Below are positions 33,261 to 42,353 of a stretch of 64,000 nucleotides of DNA, in pieces (positions within the stretch are counted from its first letter, which is position 1; each line of letters opens with the position of its first letter). Source of the DNA: JAFGPL01 sp963781805 (GTDB lineage: Bacteria; Bacteroidota; Bacteroidia; Bacteroidales; UBA10428); assembly GCA_963781805.1 (NCBI GenBank), contig CAWAHF010000004.1, positions 3,534,001 to 3,598,000 on the forward strand, written 5' to 3'. Under the pieces are notes generated by a model. That model did not search any database. It was not told the origin of the DNA and saw only the letters and a program-made list of their open reading frames with translations. The position numbers and the translations under genes were made by a program.

Positions 33261-35420
33261 ATGAATTCCAAATCAATATTATCTTTAACTCTTATTGCCA
33301 TTATCCTGTTGATTTTTTCTGCTTGTTTTAGGGAAAGGGAACATGCAAGCCAAAAAATCGACAGAGAGGTGCTTGTTCGAAGACATAATGTAATCATCGA
33401 TAAAATTGACTCGCTTTCATCACTGACGGTCGGAAACGGCAGTTTTGCCTATACTGTTGATGTTACCGGACTTCAGTCATTCCCTGAAAAATATGAAAAA
33501 GGCATCTGCCTGGGCACACAGTCGGATTGGGGATGGCACAGCTTTCCAAATACAGAGAATTATAATTATCAGGAAACATTAAAAGAATTTGATTTTCATG
33601 GAAGAAAAATAAGCTATGATGTTCAACGATTTGCATCAGAACGAAAAAGAGCTGCCGCAAATTATTTCCGTCAGAATCCACATCGATTACATCTTGGAAT
33701 TATTGGTCTTGAAATGTATAAAAAGGATGGTACGCGGGTTCAGGCTGAAGATATTAAACAAATTCATCAGGAACTTGATTTATGGAGCGGAACCATTTCT
33801 AGCAAATTTACAGTGAATGATCAGCCTGTTGAGGTTACAACTTACTGTCATCAGGATTTGGACCTGGTAAGTGCCGAAATTAATTCTCCGCTGATTGCAT
33901 CGGGACAATTAAAAATCTGCCTGAGATTCCCTTATCCTTCAGGCGGGCATGTTGATTCCGGTTGCGATTGGACAAAACCTGAAAAACACAAGTCAGTGCT
34001 TAAAAATATATCTGATAGCGCTGCTGAAATTTTCAGAAAAATAGATAATACCAACTATTATGTAGACCTGAGATATAATAGCCCTGCTACCATTGACGAA
34101 CCGGCTCCGCATCATTTTATTCTTTCACCGGATAAGGGGAAAAAGGTCTTTACCTTCTCATGTCAATTTTCCAGAGACAGTACATCTTCGGAAATTCCTG
34201 ATTTTAATGCCACCCGTAAAAATAATAGTACCAGATGGGAGGAATACTGGAATAGTGGTGGTGCAGTAGATTTTTACGGCAGCAAAGATAAAAGAGCGTT
34301 TGAACTTGAACGAAGAATCGTTCTTTCTCAATATCTTATGAGAATACAGTGTGCCGGTAATTATCCTCCGCAAGAAACAGGCTTAACCTTTAACAGCTGG
34401 TATGGAAAATTCCACCTGGAGATGCATTGGTGGCATGCCGTGCATTTTGCCCTGTGGAACCGTATTGAATTGCTTGAGAAAAGTCTGGATTATTATGCAA
34501 AGATTGCTGAAAAAGCTCGTAAAACTGCCAAAAGACAAGGATTTGATGGTGTCAGATGGCCAAAAATGACAGATCCAAGCGGTCAGGATAGCCCGTCTGA
34601 TATTGGTTCTTTCCTGATCTGGCAGCAGCCTCACTTTATCTATTATGCAGAATTGTGCTACAGGAATCATGGAGACTCGGCAACGCTACATAAATATGCA
34701 AACCTGGTTTTTAAAACCGCCGATTTTATGGCATCTTATGCCCAGTATGATAAAGCTAAGGACAGATATGTACTTGGTCCGACACTAATTCCTGCTCAGG
34801 AATGTTTTAAAGCCAGCAAGACAATGAATCCTCCATTTGAGCTTGCATACTGGCACTGGGGATTAAGTACTGCCCAAAAATGGTGTGAAAGAATGCAAAT
34901 GCCAAGGAAACCTCTATGGGATAGTGTATTAGCCAAGCTTTCACCGTTGCCAGTCTCAGATAATTTATACCTTTTTGCTGAGACAGCGCCAGATTCATAT
35001 ACTAAAAAACATACCTATGACCATCCGATGGTATTGGGAGCCTATGGCGTTTTACCATTATCCCCGATGATTGATACTTCGATAATGCACAACACGTTTG
35101 ATCGCATTTGGAAAGACTGGCAATGGGATAAAACCTGGGGATGGGATTTTCCAATGACCGCAATGACTGCAACCCGGTTGGGTATGCCTGAAAAAGCTAT
35201 CGATGCATTGTTTATGAATATCAGGACAAATACGTACCTCGTAAATGGACATAATTACCAGGATTCGAGACTTAGAATATACCTGCCCGGAAACGGAGGT
35301 TTGTTAACAACTGTTGCGTTGATGTGTGCCGGTTATGACGGATGTGAAACAATTAATCCCGGATTTCCAACAAACGGCACCTGGAAGATACGGTGGGAGA
35401 ACCTCTCCCGGATGCCCTAG
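33261..35420 (+). CDS. Lipoprotein glycosidase of the six-hairpin ((alpha/alpha)6) type, family unassigned
   Basis: A 719-residue lipoprotein: IIL-LIFSAC gives a lipobox with Cys about 22. The first about 350 residues are beta-rich and the rest is helical with repeated Trp-rich segments (NSWYGKFHLEMHWWHA, WQWDKTWGWDFPMTAMTA), as in six-hairpin glycosidases (GH65/GH95/GH15-like fold). HWWHA and the Glu/Asp residues around GLTFNSW and GPTLIPAQE are candidate catalytic site parts. I cannot name a CAZy family. It follows the GH2 gene by 29 bases. Its anchoring in a membrane and its place in the locus suggest action on pectin fragments outside the cytoplasm. Confidence 0.6.
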   Translation: MNSKSILSLTLIAIILLIFSACFREREHASQKIDREVLVRRHNVIIDKIDSLSSLTVGNGSFAYTVDVTGLQSFPEKYEKGICLGTQSDWGWHSFPNTENYNYQETLKEFDFHGRKISYDVQRFASERKRAAANYFRQNPHRLHLGIIGLEMYKKDGTRVQAEDIKQIHQELDLWSGTISSKFTVNDQPVEVTTYCHQDLDLVSAEINSPLIASGQLKICLRFPYPSGGHVDSGCDWTKPEKHKSVLKNISDSAAEIFRKIDNTNYYVDLRYNSPATIDEPAPHHFILSPDKGKKVFTFSCQFSRDSTSSEIPDFNATRKNNSTRWEEYWNSGGAVDFYGSKDKRAFELERRIVLSQYLMRIQCAGNYPPQETGLTFNSWYGKFHLEMHWWHAVHFALWNRIELLEKSLDYYAKIAEKARKTAKRQGFDGVRWPKMTDPSGQDSPSDIGSFLIWQQPHFIYYAELCYRNHGDSATLHKYANLVFKTADFMASYAQYDKAKDRYVLGPTLIPAQECFKASKTMNPPFELAYWHWGLSTAQKWCERMQMPRKPLWDSVLAKLSPLPVSDNLYLFAETAPDSYTKKHTYDHPMVLGAYGVLPLSPMIDTSIMHNTFDRIWKDWQWDKTWGWDFPMTAMTATRLGMPEKAIDALFMNIRTNTYLVNGHNYQDSRLRIYLPGNGGLLTTVALMCAGYDGCETINPGFPTNGTWKIRWENLSRMP

Positions 35421-35922
35421 TCTATTCTTTTAGATAACATTAGCTAAATATTAACCCTTTTTTGTTAAATCCAATCATCCTGTACAAGATGACCGATTGG
35501 CAACGTTTTATTCGTCCGTTTAATAAAGCTTTCGAAAGATGGGGCATTTTTCCTCAACTGATGGTAATTTTCCACAATCTAATCCTGCTTTGTAAAGAAC
35601 TTAAAATCCTTTTGAAAACATTCATATACATCACTTGTATCAGCTACTGTATTAATTTTCAATGCATATTCATTTTAGTACTTCAAAAATAAATGCCGGT
35701 TTTAAAATAACTTTTCTTATCTTTTCAAAACGGGTCTCTGTTGGTATGATTTATGGGCATTAAGCGCAAATGAAATCTAATCTTAAATAAGAAAGAAATA
35801 TCGTTTAATGAATTTATTACAGACGATTCGGGTATGCTCAACCAACATTCAAACAGTTGCAGCATAGACTTTATGTAATGGGCATTATTAAACTACTTAA
35901 ATTTAATTGCTTAACCTAATAT
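35421..35922. other. Gene-free region between the pectin locus and the oxidase operon
   Basis: 502 AT-rich bases separate two unrelated functional blocks. A TTG-initiated reading frame at 35462-35692 (76 codons) is the only open stretch; part reads FIRPFNKAFERWGIFPQLM, and I do not recognise it. It may be a decayed fragment of a lost gene. A promoter for the oxidase operon should lie at the right end, but no clear box is seen. Confidence 0.5.
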
Positions 35923-36885
35923 ATGACAGGTTTTTTTGATTCAGTCAGACAGTTTTTTTCTCAGATGTTTGTTTCGTCTTCATCGCAGGCAAATGAAATA
36001 AACAGGTTGTTTTTGGATTTTATTATCCTGTCAGCAGTAATCCTGGGTATTGTGACATTTATGGTAATTGGTGGGATTATTGTTTACAGAGCAGGTAAAC
36101 AAACCGGTGAACCCAGGCAAATTACGGGAAACAAACCACTTGAACTTATTTGGACACTAATTCCTTTAGTCATAGTCATCGTGTTATTTTTTCTTTCTCT
36201 CCATGTAATGAGGGAGATAAACAAACCCATAATGCCCGGAGAAAAACCGGATATCGTAATTATCGCTCATCAATGGTGGTGGGAAATGAGGTACCCCAAA
36301 CAAAACATTATAACAGCCAACGAACTTCATATTCCGATACATAAAAGATTGCTGATGAACATAGAATCGGCTGATGTGATTCATAGCTGGTGGGTACCGT
36401 CTCTGGGTCGGAAAATAGATGCAATACCGGGTCGAAAAAACTCCGGGTGGATTGAAGCTGACAGCATTGGGGAATACGAAGGCACATGTAGTGAGTATTG
36501 CGGCACTCAGCATGCCTGGATGAGGATAAAGGTTATCGCCCAATCTGCCAATGATTATGCACAATGGATTAAAAATGAAAAACAGTATCCTGTTTTACCA
36601 ATGGATAGTCTGGGCAGGGTTGGTGAAAAGATTTTCCATCAGAAAACCTGCGGAAGCTGTCATTCCATAACAGGTACATCAGCCGATGCACACATAGGCC
36701 CTGATTTATCCCACTTTGCCTCACGCGAAACCATGTTAAGTGGTATGATGGCAAACAATAAAGAGAATCTTACCAAATGGCTGGATAATCCTCAAAAAAT
36801 AAAGGAAGGTTCGTATATGCCTGACTTTCTGATGAGTGATGGAGAAATTAAGGCGCTGACAGATTATCTTGAACAACTAAAATAG
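35923..36885 (+). CDS. ctaC: Cytochrome c oxidase subunit II fused to cytochrome c (caa3 type)
   Basis: A 320-residue subunit with two N-terminal membrane helices (about 30-55 and 75-95), a cupredoxin domain and a C-terminal haem c domain. The CuA ligands are all present: H154, C189, C193, H197 and M200. The haem motif is C243-G-S-C246-H247 with Met299 as likely sixth ligand. The fusion makes this a caa3-type oxidase that does not need a soluble cytochrome c. No lipobox is visible. It starts the oxidase/bc operon; subunit I follows after 45 bases. Confidence 0.95.
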   Translation: MTGFFDSVRQFFSQMFVSSSSQANEINRLFLDFIILSAVILGIVTFMVIGGIIVYRAGKQTGEPRQITGNKPLELIWTLIPLVIVIVLFFLSLHVMREINKPIMPGEKPDIVIIAHQWWWEMRYPKQNIITANELHIPIHKRLLMNIESADVIHSWWVPSLGRKIDAIPGRKNSGWIEADSIGEYEGTCSEYCGTQHAWMRIKVIAQSANDYAQWIKNEKQYPVLPMDSLGRVGEKIFHQKTCGSCHSITGTSADAHIGPDLSHFASRETMLSGMMANNKENLTKWLDNPQKIKEGSYMPDFLMSDGEIKALTDYLEQLK

Positions 36886-36930
36886 ATTTTAAATACAATT
36901 TACGATGTAAATGAATTAATCCCTTAGCGA

Positions 36931-38595
36931 ATGAAATTAAAAATTGACATTCCTGAATCAACTTCTCCTCTGCCCCGTCTAACATCACCCAACGGACTTT
37001 TAAGCTGGCTTTCTACAGTAGATCACAAACAGATTGGTATCATGTATCTTTTGTCTTCTCTATTCTTTTTCTTTGCCGGTTTTGTAGAAGCGCTCTTAAT
37101 GCGAATCCAGCTGATGAAACCCGAAAACACAGTCTTGTCTCCCGAAGCCTATAACCAGATTTTTACCATGCATGGTACAACCATGATTTTCCTTGTGTTG
37201 ATGCCCATGATCATAGGCTTTATAACCTACATGCTGCCTTTAATGATAGGCGCCAACGAAATGGCATTCCCCAGGTTGAATGCGTTTAGTTTCTGGACTT
37301 TTCTATTTGGTGCACTATTGCTTCATTTCAGTTTTCTAGCGGGAGGAGCTCCGAATGTTGGCTGGTTTAGTTATGTTCCATTGAGTGAATCGTTTTACAG
37401 TTACTCTCCAGGCATCAACTATTGGGCTTCCAGTATATTGATTATGGGTATCGGATCGGTTGGCGCAGCTTTGAACTTTGTTGTCACTACGATTACCATG
37501 CGGGTAAAAGGAATGAAATTTAACCGGTTGCCATTATTTGTCTGGATGGCATTTGTAAATAGTTTTTTAATTCTTGCAGCCTTCCCCGTATTAAATGCAG
37601 GACTGGTAATGATCCTGATTGACAGGTTACTTGGAGCTCATTTTTTTACCACCTATACAGGAGGATCTGCCTTAATGTATCAACATATTTTTTGGACATT
37701 TGGGCATCCCGAAGTATATATCCTCGCTTTGCCCGCCTTTGGTATCATTTCTGAGGTAATTCCGGTTTTCTCCCGAAAACCGATATTCGGTTATCCGTTT
37801 GTGGCTGCCTCAACAGTGACTATAGCGTTGTTATCATTTGGAGTTTGGGCCCATCATATGTTTGCAACCGGACTGGGTACCACCTTTAATGCTTTTTTTG
37901 CCGCCACAAGTATGTTAATAGCCGTTCCCACAGGTGTTAAAATATTCAACTGGTCAGCAACCATGTGGGGAGGAAAGGTACAGCTAAGCACAGCCATGCT
38001 GTTTGCGTTGGCTTTTCTTATTGATTTTACCATAGGAGGATTAAGCGGTGTCGGGTTTGCAATTGTTCCGGCCGACTGGCGACTCACCGATACATATTTT
38101 GTGGTTGCGCATATTCATTATGTTTTTATTGGAGGAGCTATTCACGGAGGTATGGCGGGAGTATATTACTGGTTTCCTAAAATTACCGGCCGTAAATTAT
38201 CCGAAAAAATAGGAAAATGGCATTTCTGGTTGTTTTTTATCGGATTCAACTGTACATTCTTTGTATTTCACTTTTTAGGGTTATTGGGCATGCCCCGCCG
38301 GGTATTTACTTATCCTAACCTCCCGTATCTTGGATCATTGAATATGTTTTCAACTCTAAGCGCAATGGTGTTTGGTACTTCCTTTTTTGTTTTTTTGGGT
38401 AATATTTTATATAGCATCCGTCATGGTGAACGGGTTGGAAACAATCCCTGGAAAGCATGGACCCTTGAATGGTATACTTCTTCACCGCCTCCACTGAAAA
38501 ATTTCGAAACGGTACCCCAGGTTCGAAGCGCCAGACCGCTTTGGGATTTGGAACACCCCGATGATCCCGACTGGAAAAGAAATATAAAACATTAA
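36931..38595 (+). CDS. ctaD: Cytochrome c oxidase subunit I
   Basis: A 554-residue haem-copper oxidase core with 12 helices. It binds low-spin haem a and the haem a3-CuB centre that reduces O2. HPEVY carries the cross-linked His-Tyr pair, the HH of WAHHMF supplies CuB ligands, and HIHYVF supplies haem ligands. The Glu in HPEVY marks the A1 type, with a D-channel. VPTGVKIFNW holds the K-channel Lys. Length is typical. The neighbours supply the subunits II, III and a small fourth subunit. Confidence 0.96.
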   Translation: MKLKIDIPESTSPLPRLTSPNGLLSWLSTVDHKQIGIMYLLSSLFFFFAGFVEALLMRIQLMKPENTVLSPEAYNQIFTMHGTTMIFLVLMPMIIGFITYMLPLMIGANEMAFPRLNAFSFWTFLFGALLLHFSFLAGGAPNVGWFSYVPLSESFYSYSPGINYWASSILIMGIGSVGAALNFVVTTITMRVKGMKFNRLPLFVWMAFVNSFLILAAFPVLNAGLVMILIDRLLGAHFFTTYTGGSALMYQHIFWTFGHPEVYILALPAFGIISEVIPVFSRKPIFGYPFVAASTVTIALLSFGVWAHHMFATGLGTTFNAFFAATSMLIAVPTGVKIFNWSATMWGGKVQLSTAMLFALAFLIDFTIGGLSGVGFAIVPADWRLTDTYFVVAHIHYVFIGGAIHGGMAGVYYWFPKITGRKLSEKIGKWHFWLFFIGFNCTFFVFHFLGLLGMPRRVFTYPNLPYLGSLNMFSTLSAMVFGTSFFVFLGNILYSIRHGERVGNNPWKAWTLEWYTSSPPPLKNFETVPQVRSARPLWDLEHPDDPDWKRNIKH

Positions 38596-38605
38596 CATAT
38601 AGAAC

Positions 38606-39157
38606 ATGACCAAGAGTAAATTAATGATGGTGATATTTGTAGCTTCAGAATCCTTTTTCTTTCTAGCGCTTATCATTTCGTATGTATTTTACAGCCGGTC
38701 CGGAGGAACTCTATCGGAGACTGCCCATTATCTGGATATTAATAAAACATCGGTGTTTACAGCTTTTCTTTTATTAAGCAGCCTTACCATTGAACTGGCA
38801 GACAAAAAACTAATCAAAGGTAAACGATCTGCCATGCTGATATGGCTTGCCGTTTCAATTATTTTCGGCTTAATCTTTCTCATTGGTCAGGGGCTGGAAT
38901 ATATTTCACTAATACGTGAAAAAGTTACGATCAGCAAAAATGTTTTCGGCTCGGCTTTTTTCACCCTGACAGGCTTTCATGGCTTTCATGTGTTTATTGG
39001 CCTGATAATCTTAAGTATTATGGCAGGATTGATCGCCTCGAAACAATTTAAGCATGTGGAATACGATGCATTCAATACAGCAACTATTTACTGGCATTTT
39101 GTTGATGCCGTATGGGTGGTTGTTTTTACCGTAGTTTATATAGGATCTGTAATATGA
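38606..39157 (+). CDS. ctaE: Cytochrome c oxidase subunit III
   Basis: A 183-residue integral membrane subunit with five helices, shorter than the seven-helix form of mitochondria and typical of bacterial caa3 oxidases. FHGFHVFIGLIIL and the late YWHFVDAVWVVVF are the family marks ('H..HV..G' and 'WHF.D..W'). It stabilises subunit I and the D-channel. The stop overlaps the ATG of the ctaG-like gene by 4 bases (ATGA). Confidence 0.92.
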   Translation: MTKSKLMMVIFVASESFFFLALIISYVFYSRSGGTLSETAHYLDINKTSVFTAFLLLSSLTIELADKKLIKGKRSAMLIWLAVSIIFGLIFLIGQGLEYISLIREKVTISKNVFGSAFFTLTGFHGFHVFIGLIILSIMAGLIASKQFKHVEYDAFNTATIYWHFVDAVWVVVFTVVYIGSVI

Positions 39158-39954
39158 ATACAATCAGTTTATTAACCGGCTTCTGGCATGTTAACTGGCT
39201 TTCACTGGTTATATCGGTGAGCCTGATTATATTTCAGCTTTTGACCGGTCGTAATACACCTGCAAATAAAAAGGTAGTGTTTTATCTGGGCATATTGTTG
39301 TTGTTGCTATCAACAGTTTCTCCTCTGGCTTATTTGGGTAAAGGATACCTGTTTAGTGCGCATATGATTGAACATATTGTACTATTGTTAATCATACCCC
39401 CGATGCTTCTTGTCGGTATCAATGCAAATCTGCTTGAGAAACTGCAAAAATCAGGTTTCAGAAAAGTGGGTGAATTCTTGTTTACCCCAGCTATTGCCTG
39501 GATATTGGGAATTGGCGCCATGTATTTTTGGCATATCCCGGCAATTTTCGATGCTATGAAGAAATCACCTTTGGTACATGGAATCCATATCATTTCCTTA
39601 TTGGTTCTGGGAATCATTTTTATCTGGCCGGTCTATTCCCCTATTCCCTGGAAAAAGCTGAATCCAATGCAAAGTGTATTATATCTTTTTATTGCATGTG
39701 TGGGTTGTACTGTGCTTGGAATTTTCATAACATTCGCACCCTCAAATATATACACTCAATTTCTTAATGGGCAAAATCCGGCAGTTTGGAATATGGTTCA
39801 TAATACCTGGGGTATTGATCCGTTAACAGATCAGCAGGCTGGAGGTTTAATAATGTGGGTGCCCGCATGTATTGTTTATGTTACTAACATTTTAGTGAAA
39901 CTTGCCGGATATTACAGTCAAAGATCCATTGAAAATGAAGAAGTCCAATTTTAA
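39154..39954 (+). CDS. ctaG: Cytochrome c oxidase assembly factor CtaG (caa3 type)
   Basis: A 266-residue protein with about seven membrane helices, belonging to the caa3_CtaG family, which helps assemble caa3 oxidases, possibly in copper delivery. Conserved His-rich spots are seen: SAHMIEHIVLLLIIPPML, WHIPAIFDAM and HGIHIISLL. The ATG at 39154 overlaps the subunit III stop; an in-frame start 42 bases upstream would lie within the subunit III gene and lacks support. Other copper factors such as Sco are not encoded nearby. Confidence 0.85.
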   Translation: MNTISLLTGFWHVNWLSLVISVSLIIFQLLTGRNTPANKKVVFYLGILLLLLSTVSPLAYLGKGYLFSAHMIEHIVLLLIIPPMLLVGINANLLEKLQKSGFRKVGEFLFTPAIAWILGIGAMYFWHIPAIFDAMKKSPLVHGIHIISLLVLGIIFIWPVYSPIPWKKLNPMQSVLYLFIACVGCTVLGIFITFAPSNIYTQFLNGQNPAVWNMVHNTWGIDPLTDQQAGGLIMWVPACIVYVTNILVKLAGYYSQRSIENEEVQF

Positions 39955-39965
39955 GCATTGAAATT

Positions 39966-40199
39966 ATGGCCAGATTAAATGAAAATATTGATCCTGTCGA
40001 AAGAGATATTCAAACAGACTATCCTTTGCAAAAATCAGATCCGGAAATTATACCAAAACCGACCATATGGCCAATAAGCCTGGCTTTTGGAATAACTTTT
40101 ATTTTCTGGGGATTTATTGCTTTTATAGGTCTCACTTTTGTTGGTATACTAATTACAATTGTGGCCATAGCAGGCTGGATTACTGATTTAAAAGAATAA
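39966..40199 (+). CDS. Small membrane subunit of the oxidase cassette (subunit IV-like)
   Basis: A 77-residue protein with an acidic soluble N-terminus (about 1-32) and two closely spaced helices (about 34-52 and 53-72) joined by a short turn. PKPTIWPISLAFGITFIFWG resembles the start of small cytochrome oxidase subunits (subunit IV). No cofactor ligand is visible. It lies 11 bases after ctaG and 4 before the Rieske gene. The assignment to oxidase rather than the bc complex is by resemblance only. Confidence 0.6.
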   Translation: MARLNENIDPVERDIQTDYPLQKSDPEIIPKPTIWPISLAFGITFIFWGFIAFIGLTFVGILITIVAIAGWITDLKE

Positions 40200-40203
40200 A
40201 AAG

Positions 40204-40713
40204 ATGGACAATGATAACCTGAATAGAAGATCTTTTCTGTTGAAAATACTATGGGGTTTTAGTGGATTGATAGCTACGCTCACGCTTATTCCTGTGATTG
40301 GAGCATTATTGGCCCCGTTGTTCAGAGAAATACCCCGTGCCTGGAGATCTGTTGGAAATATTGACGATTTCGAGGTTGGAAAAACCGTTCTGGTCAAATA
40401 CAAAAATGCCTCGCCATTGCCCTGGTCAGGCTTGTCTTCAGAATCTGCTTCATGGCTGCAACGTGTTTCAGTAAATGAATTTATCGCATTTTCAATTAAT
40501 TGCACCCATTTAGGTTGTCCTGTTCGTTGGATAGCAGATGCTGAGATTTTTCTCTGTCCGTGCCATGGAGGAGTGTATAACAAAGACGGCTCATACGCTG
40601 CAGGTCCCCCTCCTTATGGACTTAACAGATATCCGGTGCGCATTCGCAATCATCAGGTCGAAATTCAAACCAGTCCGGTACCCATCACCAATCTTGGAGG
40701 ACGGAAATCATGA
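40204..40713 (+). CDS. qcrA: Rieske iron-sulfur protein of a menaquinol:cytochrome c reductase
   Basis: A 169-residue protein with an N-terminal membrane anchor (about 12-38, following the twin-Arg-like NRRSFLLK) and a Rieske domain. The cluster ligands are C100, H102, C118 and H121; C105 and C120 should form the disulfide. The twin-arginine motif fits export of a folded protein, as known for Rieske proteins. It overlaps the cytochrome b gene by 4 bases (ATGA), so the reductase is made from one transcript. Confidence 0.94.
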   Translation: MDNDNLNRRSFLLKILWGFSGLIATLTLIPVIGALLAPLFREIPRAWRSVGNIDDFEVGKTVLVKYKNASPLPWSGLSSESASWLQRVSVNEFIAFSINCTHLGCPVRWIADAEIFLCPCHGGVYNKDGSYAAGPPPYGLNRYPVRIRNHQVEIQTSPVPITNLGGRKS

Positions 40714-42113
40714 ACATATTTAACCGATTCTGGAACTGGTTTGATGACCGGACAGGGATATCAGAAACGATAAGGCCTCTGGCTAAACATCTTGTTCCCC
40801 GAAATGCAAAATGGGCTTATGTTTTTGGAAGCGCTACACTGTTTTGTTTTATATTACAAGTTGTAACAGGTGTAGCATTGGCATTACTCTATCAACCTAC
40901 CACTGAAAATGCATATCAATCTTTGAAATATATTACACATGGTGTCCCGCTAGGAAGTATGCTCAGGGGAATACACTATTATGGTGCTTCAGCAATGATC
41001 ATACTGGTTGGAATTCATATGATCAGGGTATATCTTATGGCAGCTTTTAAATATCCCCGTGAGATAAGCTGGATTTCAGGTGTTATATTACTCCTCTTAA
41101 CTGTTGCCATGGGATTTACCGGACAGCTGTTACGTTTCGACAGCAAAGGAATCTGGTCAGTCGTAGTCGCTGCTCAGCAGGCAGGCAGGCTACCCTGGAT
41201 TGGAACGCTGGCCGGCAGGTTTTTTCTGGGAGGTGACACCCTTGGAGGAGCCACCCTCAGCAGATTTTTTGCGTTTCATGTATTTTTAATCCCTGCAATT
41301 ATTTTTATTCTGCTGGGACTGCATCTATTCCTGGTGGTTCGAAATGGTATATCTGAGCCTCCGGTTGCCGGACAACCTGTTGTGAAAAAAACATACCGCG
41401 ACTGGTACAAAAAATTAATGAAAAAAGACGGTGTTCCTTTTTGGCCGAATGCTGCCTGGAGAGATATGACTTTCGGGTTGGTAGTTATTTTGGTAATAAT
41501 TCTTTTGGCATATTTTATCGGCCCTCCGGAAATCGGTAAACCTCCCGACCCAACGGATATAGACACCAATCCCCGGCCAGACTGGTATTTATTGTGGATA
41601 TTTGCCATGTTTGCCCTAATCCCCCGGGCGCTTGAATCTTATGCCATCGTACTCATTCCGGTAATCGGAGGACTCATTTTGATTCTCCTGCCGATTTTAT
41701 TTAATACAGGAGAACGCAGTCCCTGGAGACGTCCCTGGTCCATTGGAATTGTGATTACCACGGTAACAGCGGTTGGAGTTTTTTGGTATATCGGGGTCAA
41801 AGCTCCCTGGTCACCTCGCTTTAATGCTCAACCACTTTCGGTACATGTGATTGGAAATGTGAATGAACAAGCCAAAAGTGGTGCGGAACTATTTTATAAA
41901 AAAGCCTGTATATACTGTCATAGCATATCAGGGAACGGAGGTATCCATGGTCCGGATTTAACAGATGTCGGGAACCGGTTAACTCCTGATCAGATGACCC
42001 TTAAAATTGCCAATGGGGGGAAAGATATGCCTGCTTTCGGAGGAATCTTAACGCAGGAGGAAATGAACGAATTAGTGGCCTTTTTAAAAACCCGGGGAGA
42101 TACCCTGCAATAA
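40710..42113 (+). CDS. qcrB: Cytochrome b with fused C-terminal cytochrome c (menaquinol type)
   Basis: A 467-residue protein combining cytochrome b (about 1-380) and a mono-haem c domain (C400-I-Y-C403-H404, Met440 as likely sixth ligand). The haem b ligands are H89/H103 and H190/H205. The second pair has 14 residues between them, as in b6f and Firmicutes-type enzymes, not 13 as in mitochondrial bc1. The Qo motif reads PDWY (290-293) rather than PEWY, a form associated with low-potential menaquinone. With the Rieske protein it forms a short reductase whose electrons can flow to the caa3 oxidase upstream. Confidence 0.93.
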   Translation: MNIFNRFWNWFDDRTGISETIRPLAKHLVPRNAKWAYVFGSATLFCFILQVVTGVALALLYQPTTENAYQSLKYITHGVPLGSMLRGIHYYGASAMIILVGIHMIRVYLMAAFKYPREISWISGVILLLLTVAMGFTGQLLRFDSKGIWSVVVAAQQAGRLPWIGTLAGRFFLGGDTLGGATLSRFFAFHVFLIPAIIFILLGLHLFLVVRNGISEPPVAGQPVVKKTYRDWYKKLMKKDGVPFWPNAAWRDMTFGLVVILVIILLAYFIGPPEIGKPPDPTDIDTNPRPDWYLLWIFAMFALIPRALESYAIVLIPVIGGLILILLPILFNTGERSPWRRPWSIGIVITTVTAVGVFWYIGVKAPWSPRFNAQPLSVHVIGNVNEQAKSGAELFYKKACIYCHSISGNGGIHGPDLTDVGNRLTPDQMTLKIANGGKDMPAFGGILTQEEMNELVAFLKTRGDTLQ

Positions 42114-42155
42114 TTCCGTTATCGCGAAAGTTGTGTTCATTGAAATGTCGGAAAA

Positions 42156-42195
42156 TTAAGAGTTCTTATTTTCTCTTAAAGTGTGGAATTTCCAC
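42156..42195 (+). repeat. Pair of inverted repeats between qcrB and ftsH
   Basis: TTAAGAG (42156-42162) pairs perfectly with CTCTTAA (42173-42179). Directly after it, GTGGAATTTCCAC (42183-42195) is a second palindrome. No T tract follows, so a factor-independent terminator is not clear. It may shape the 3' end of the respiratory transcript. Confidence 0.45.
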
Positions 42196-42353
42196 GAAGA
42201 TGTGAGAAAAATCCACACAGCACTAATCCTGATTATTTTGTATCATACATATATTCAATCCAATACCATTTTAATAACGGATTGCCATAGCTACAAAAAA
42301 AGTTGGAATAATTTTTCGTTTATCTAAGTTGATAGGTTCATAATTTTTTTAAT

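Noticed and set aside
35462..35692. TTG-started frame of 76 codons between the pectin locus and the oxidase operon
   Set aside because: There is no ATG start at its head, no recognisable domain, and the second half is a run of low-complexity hydrophobic codons as expected by chance in AT-rich DNA. A gene remnant is possible but cannot be supported.
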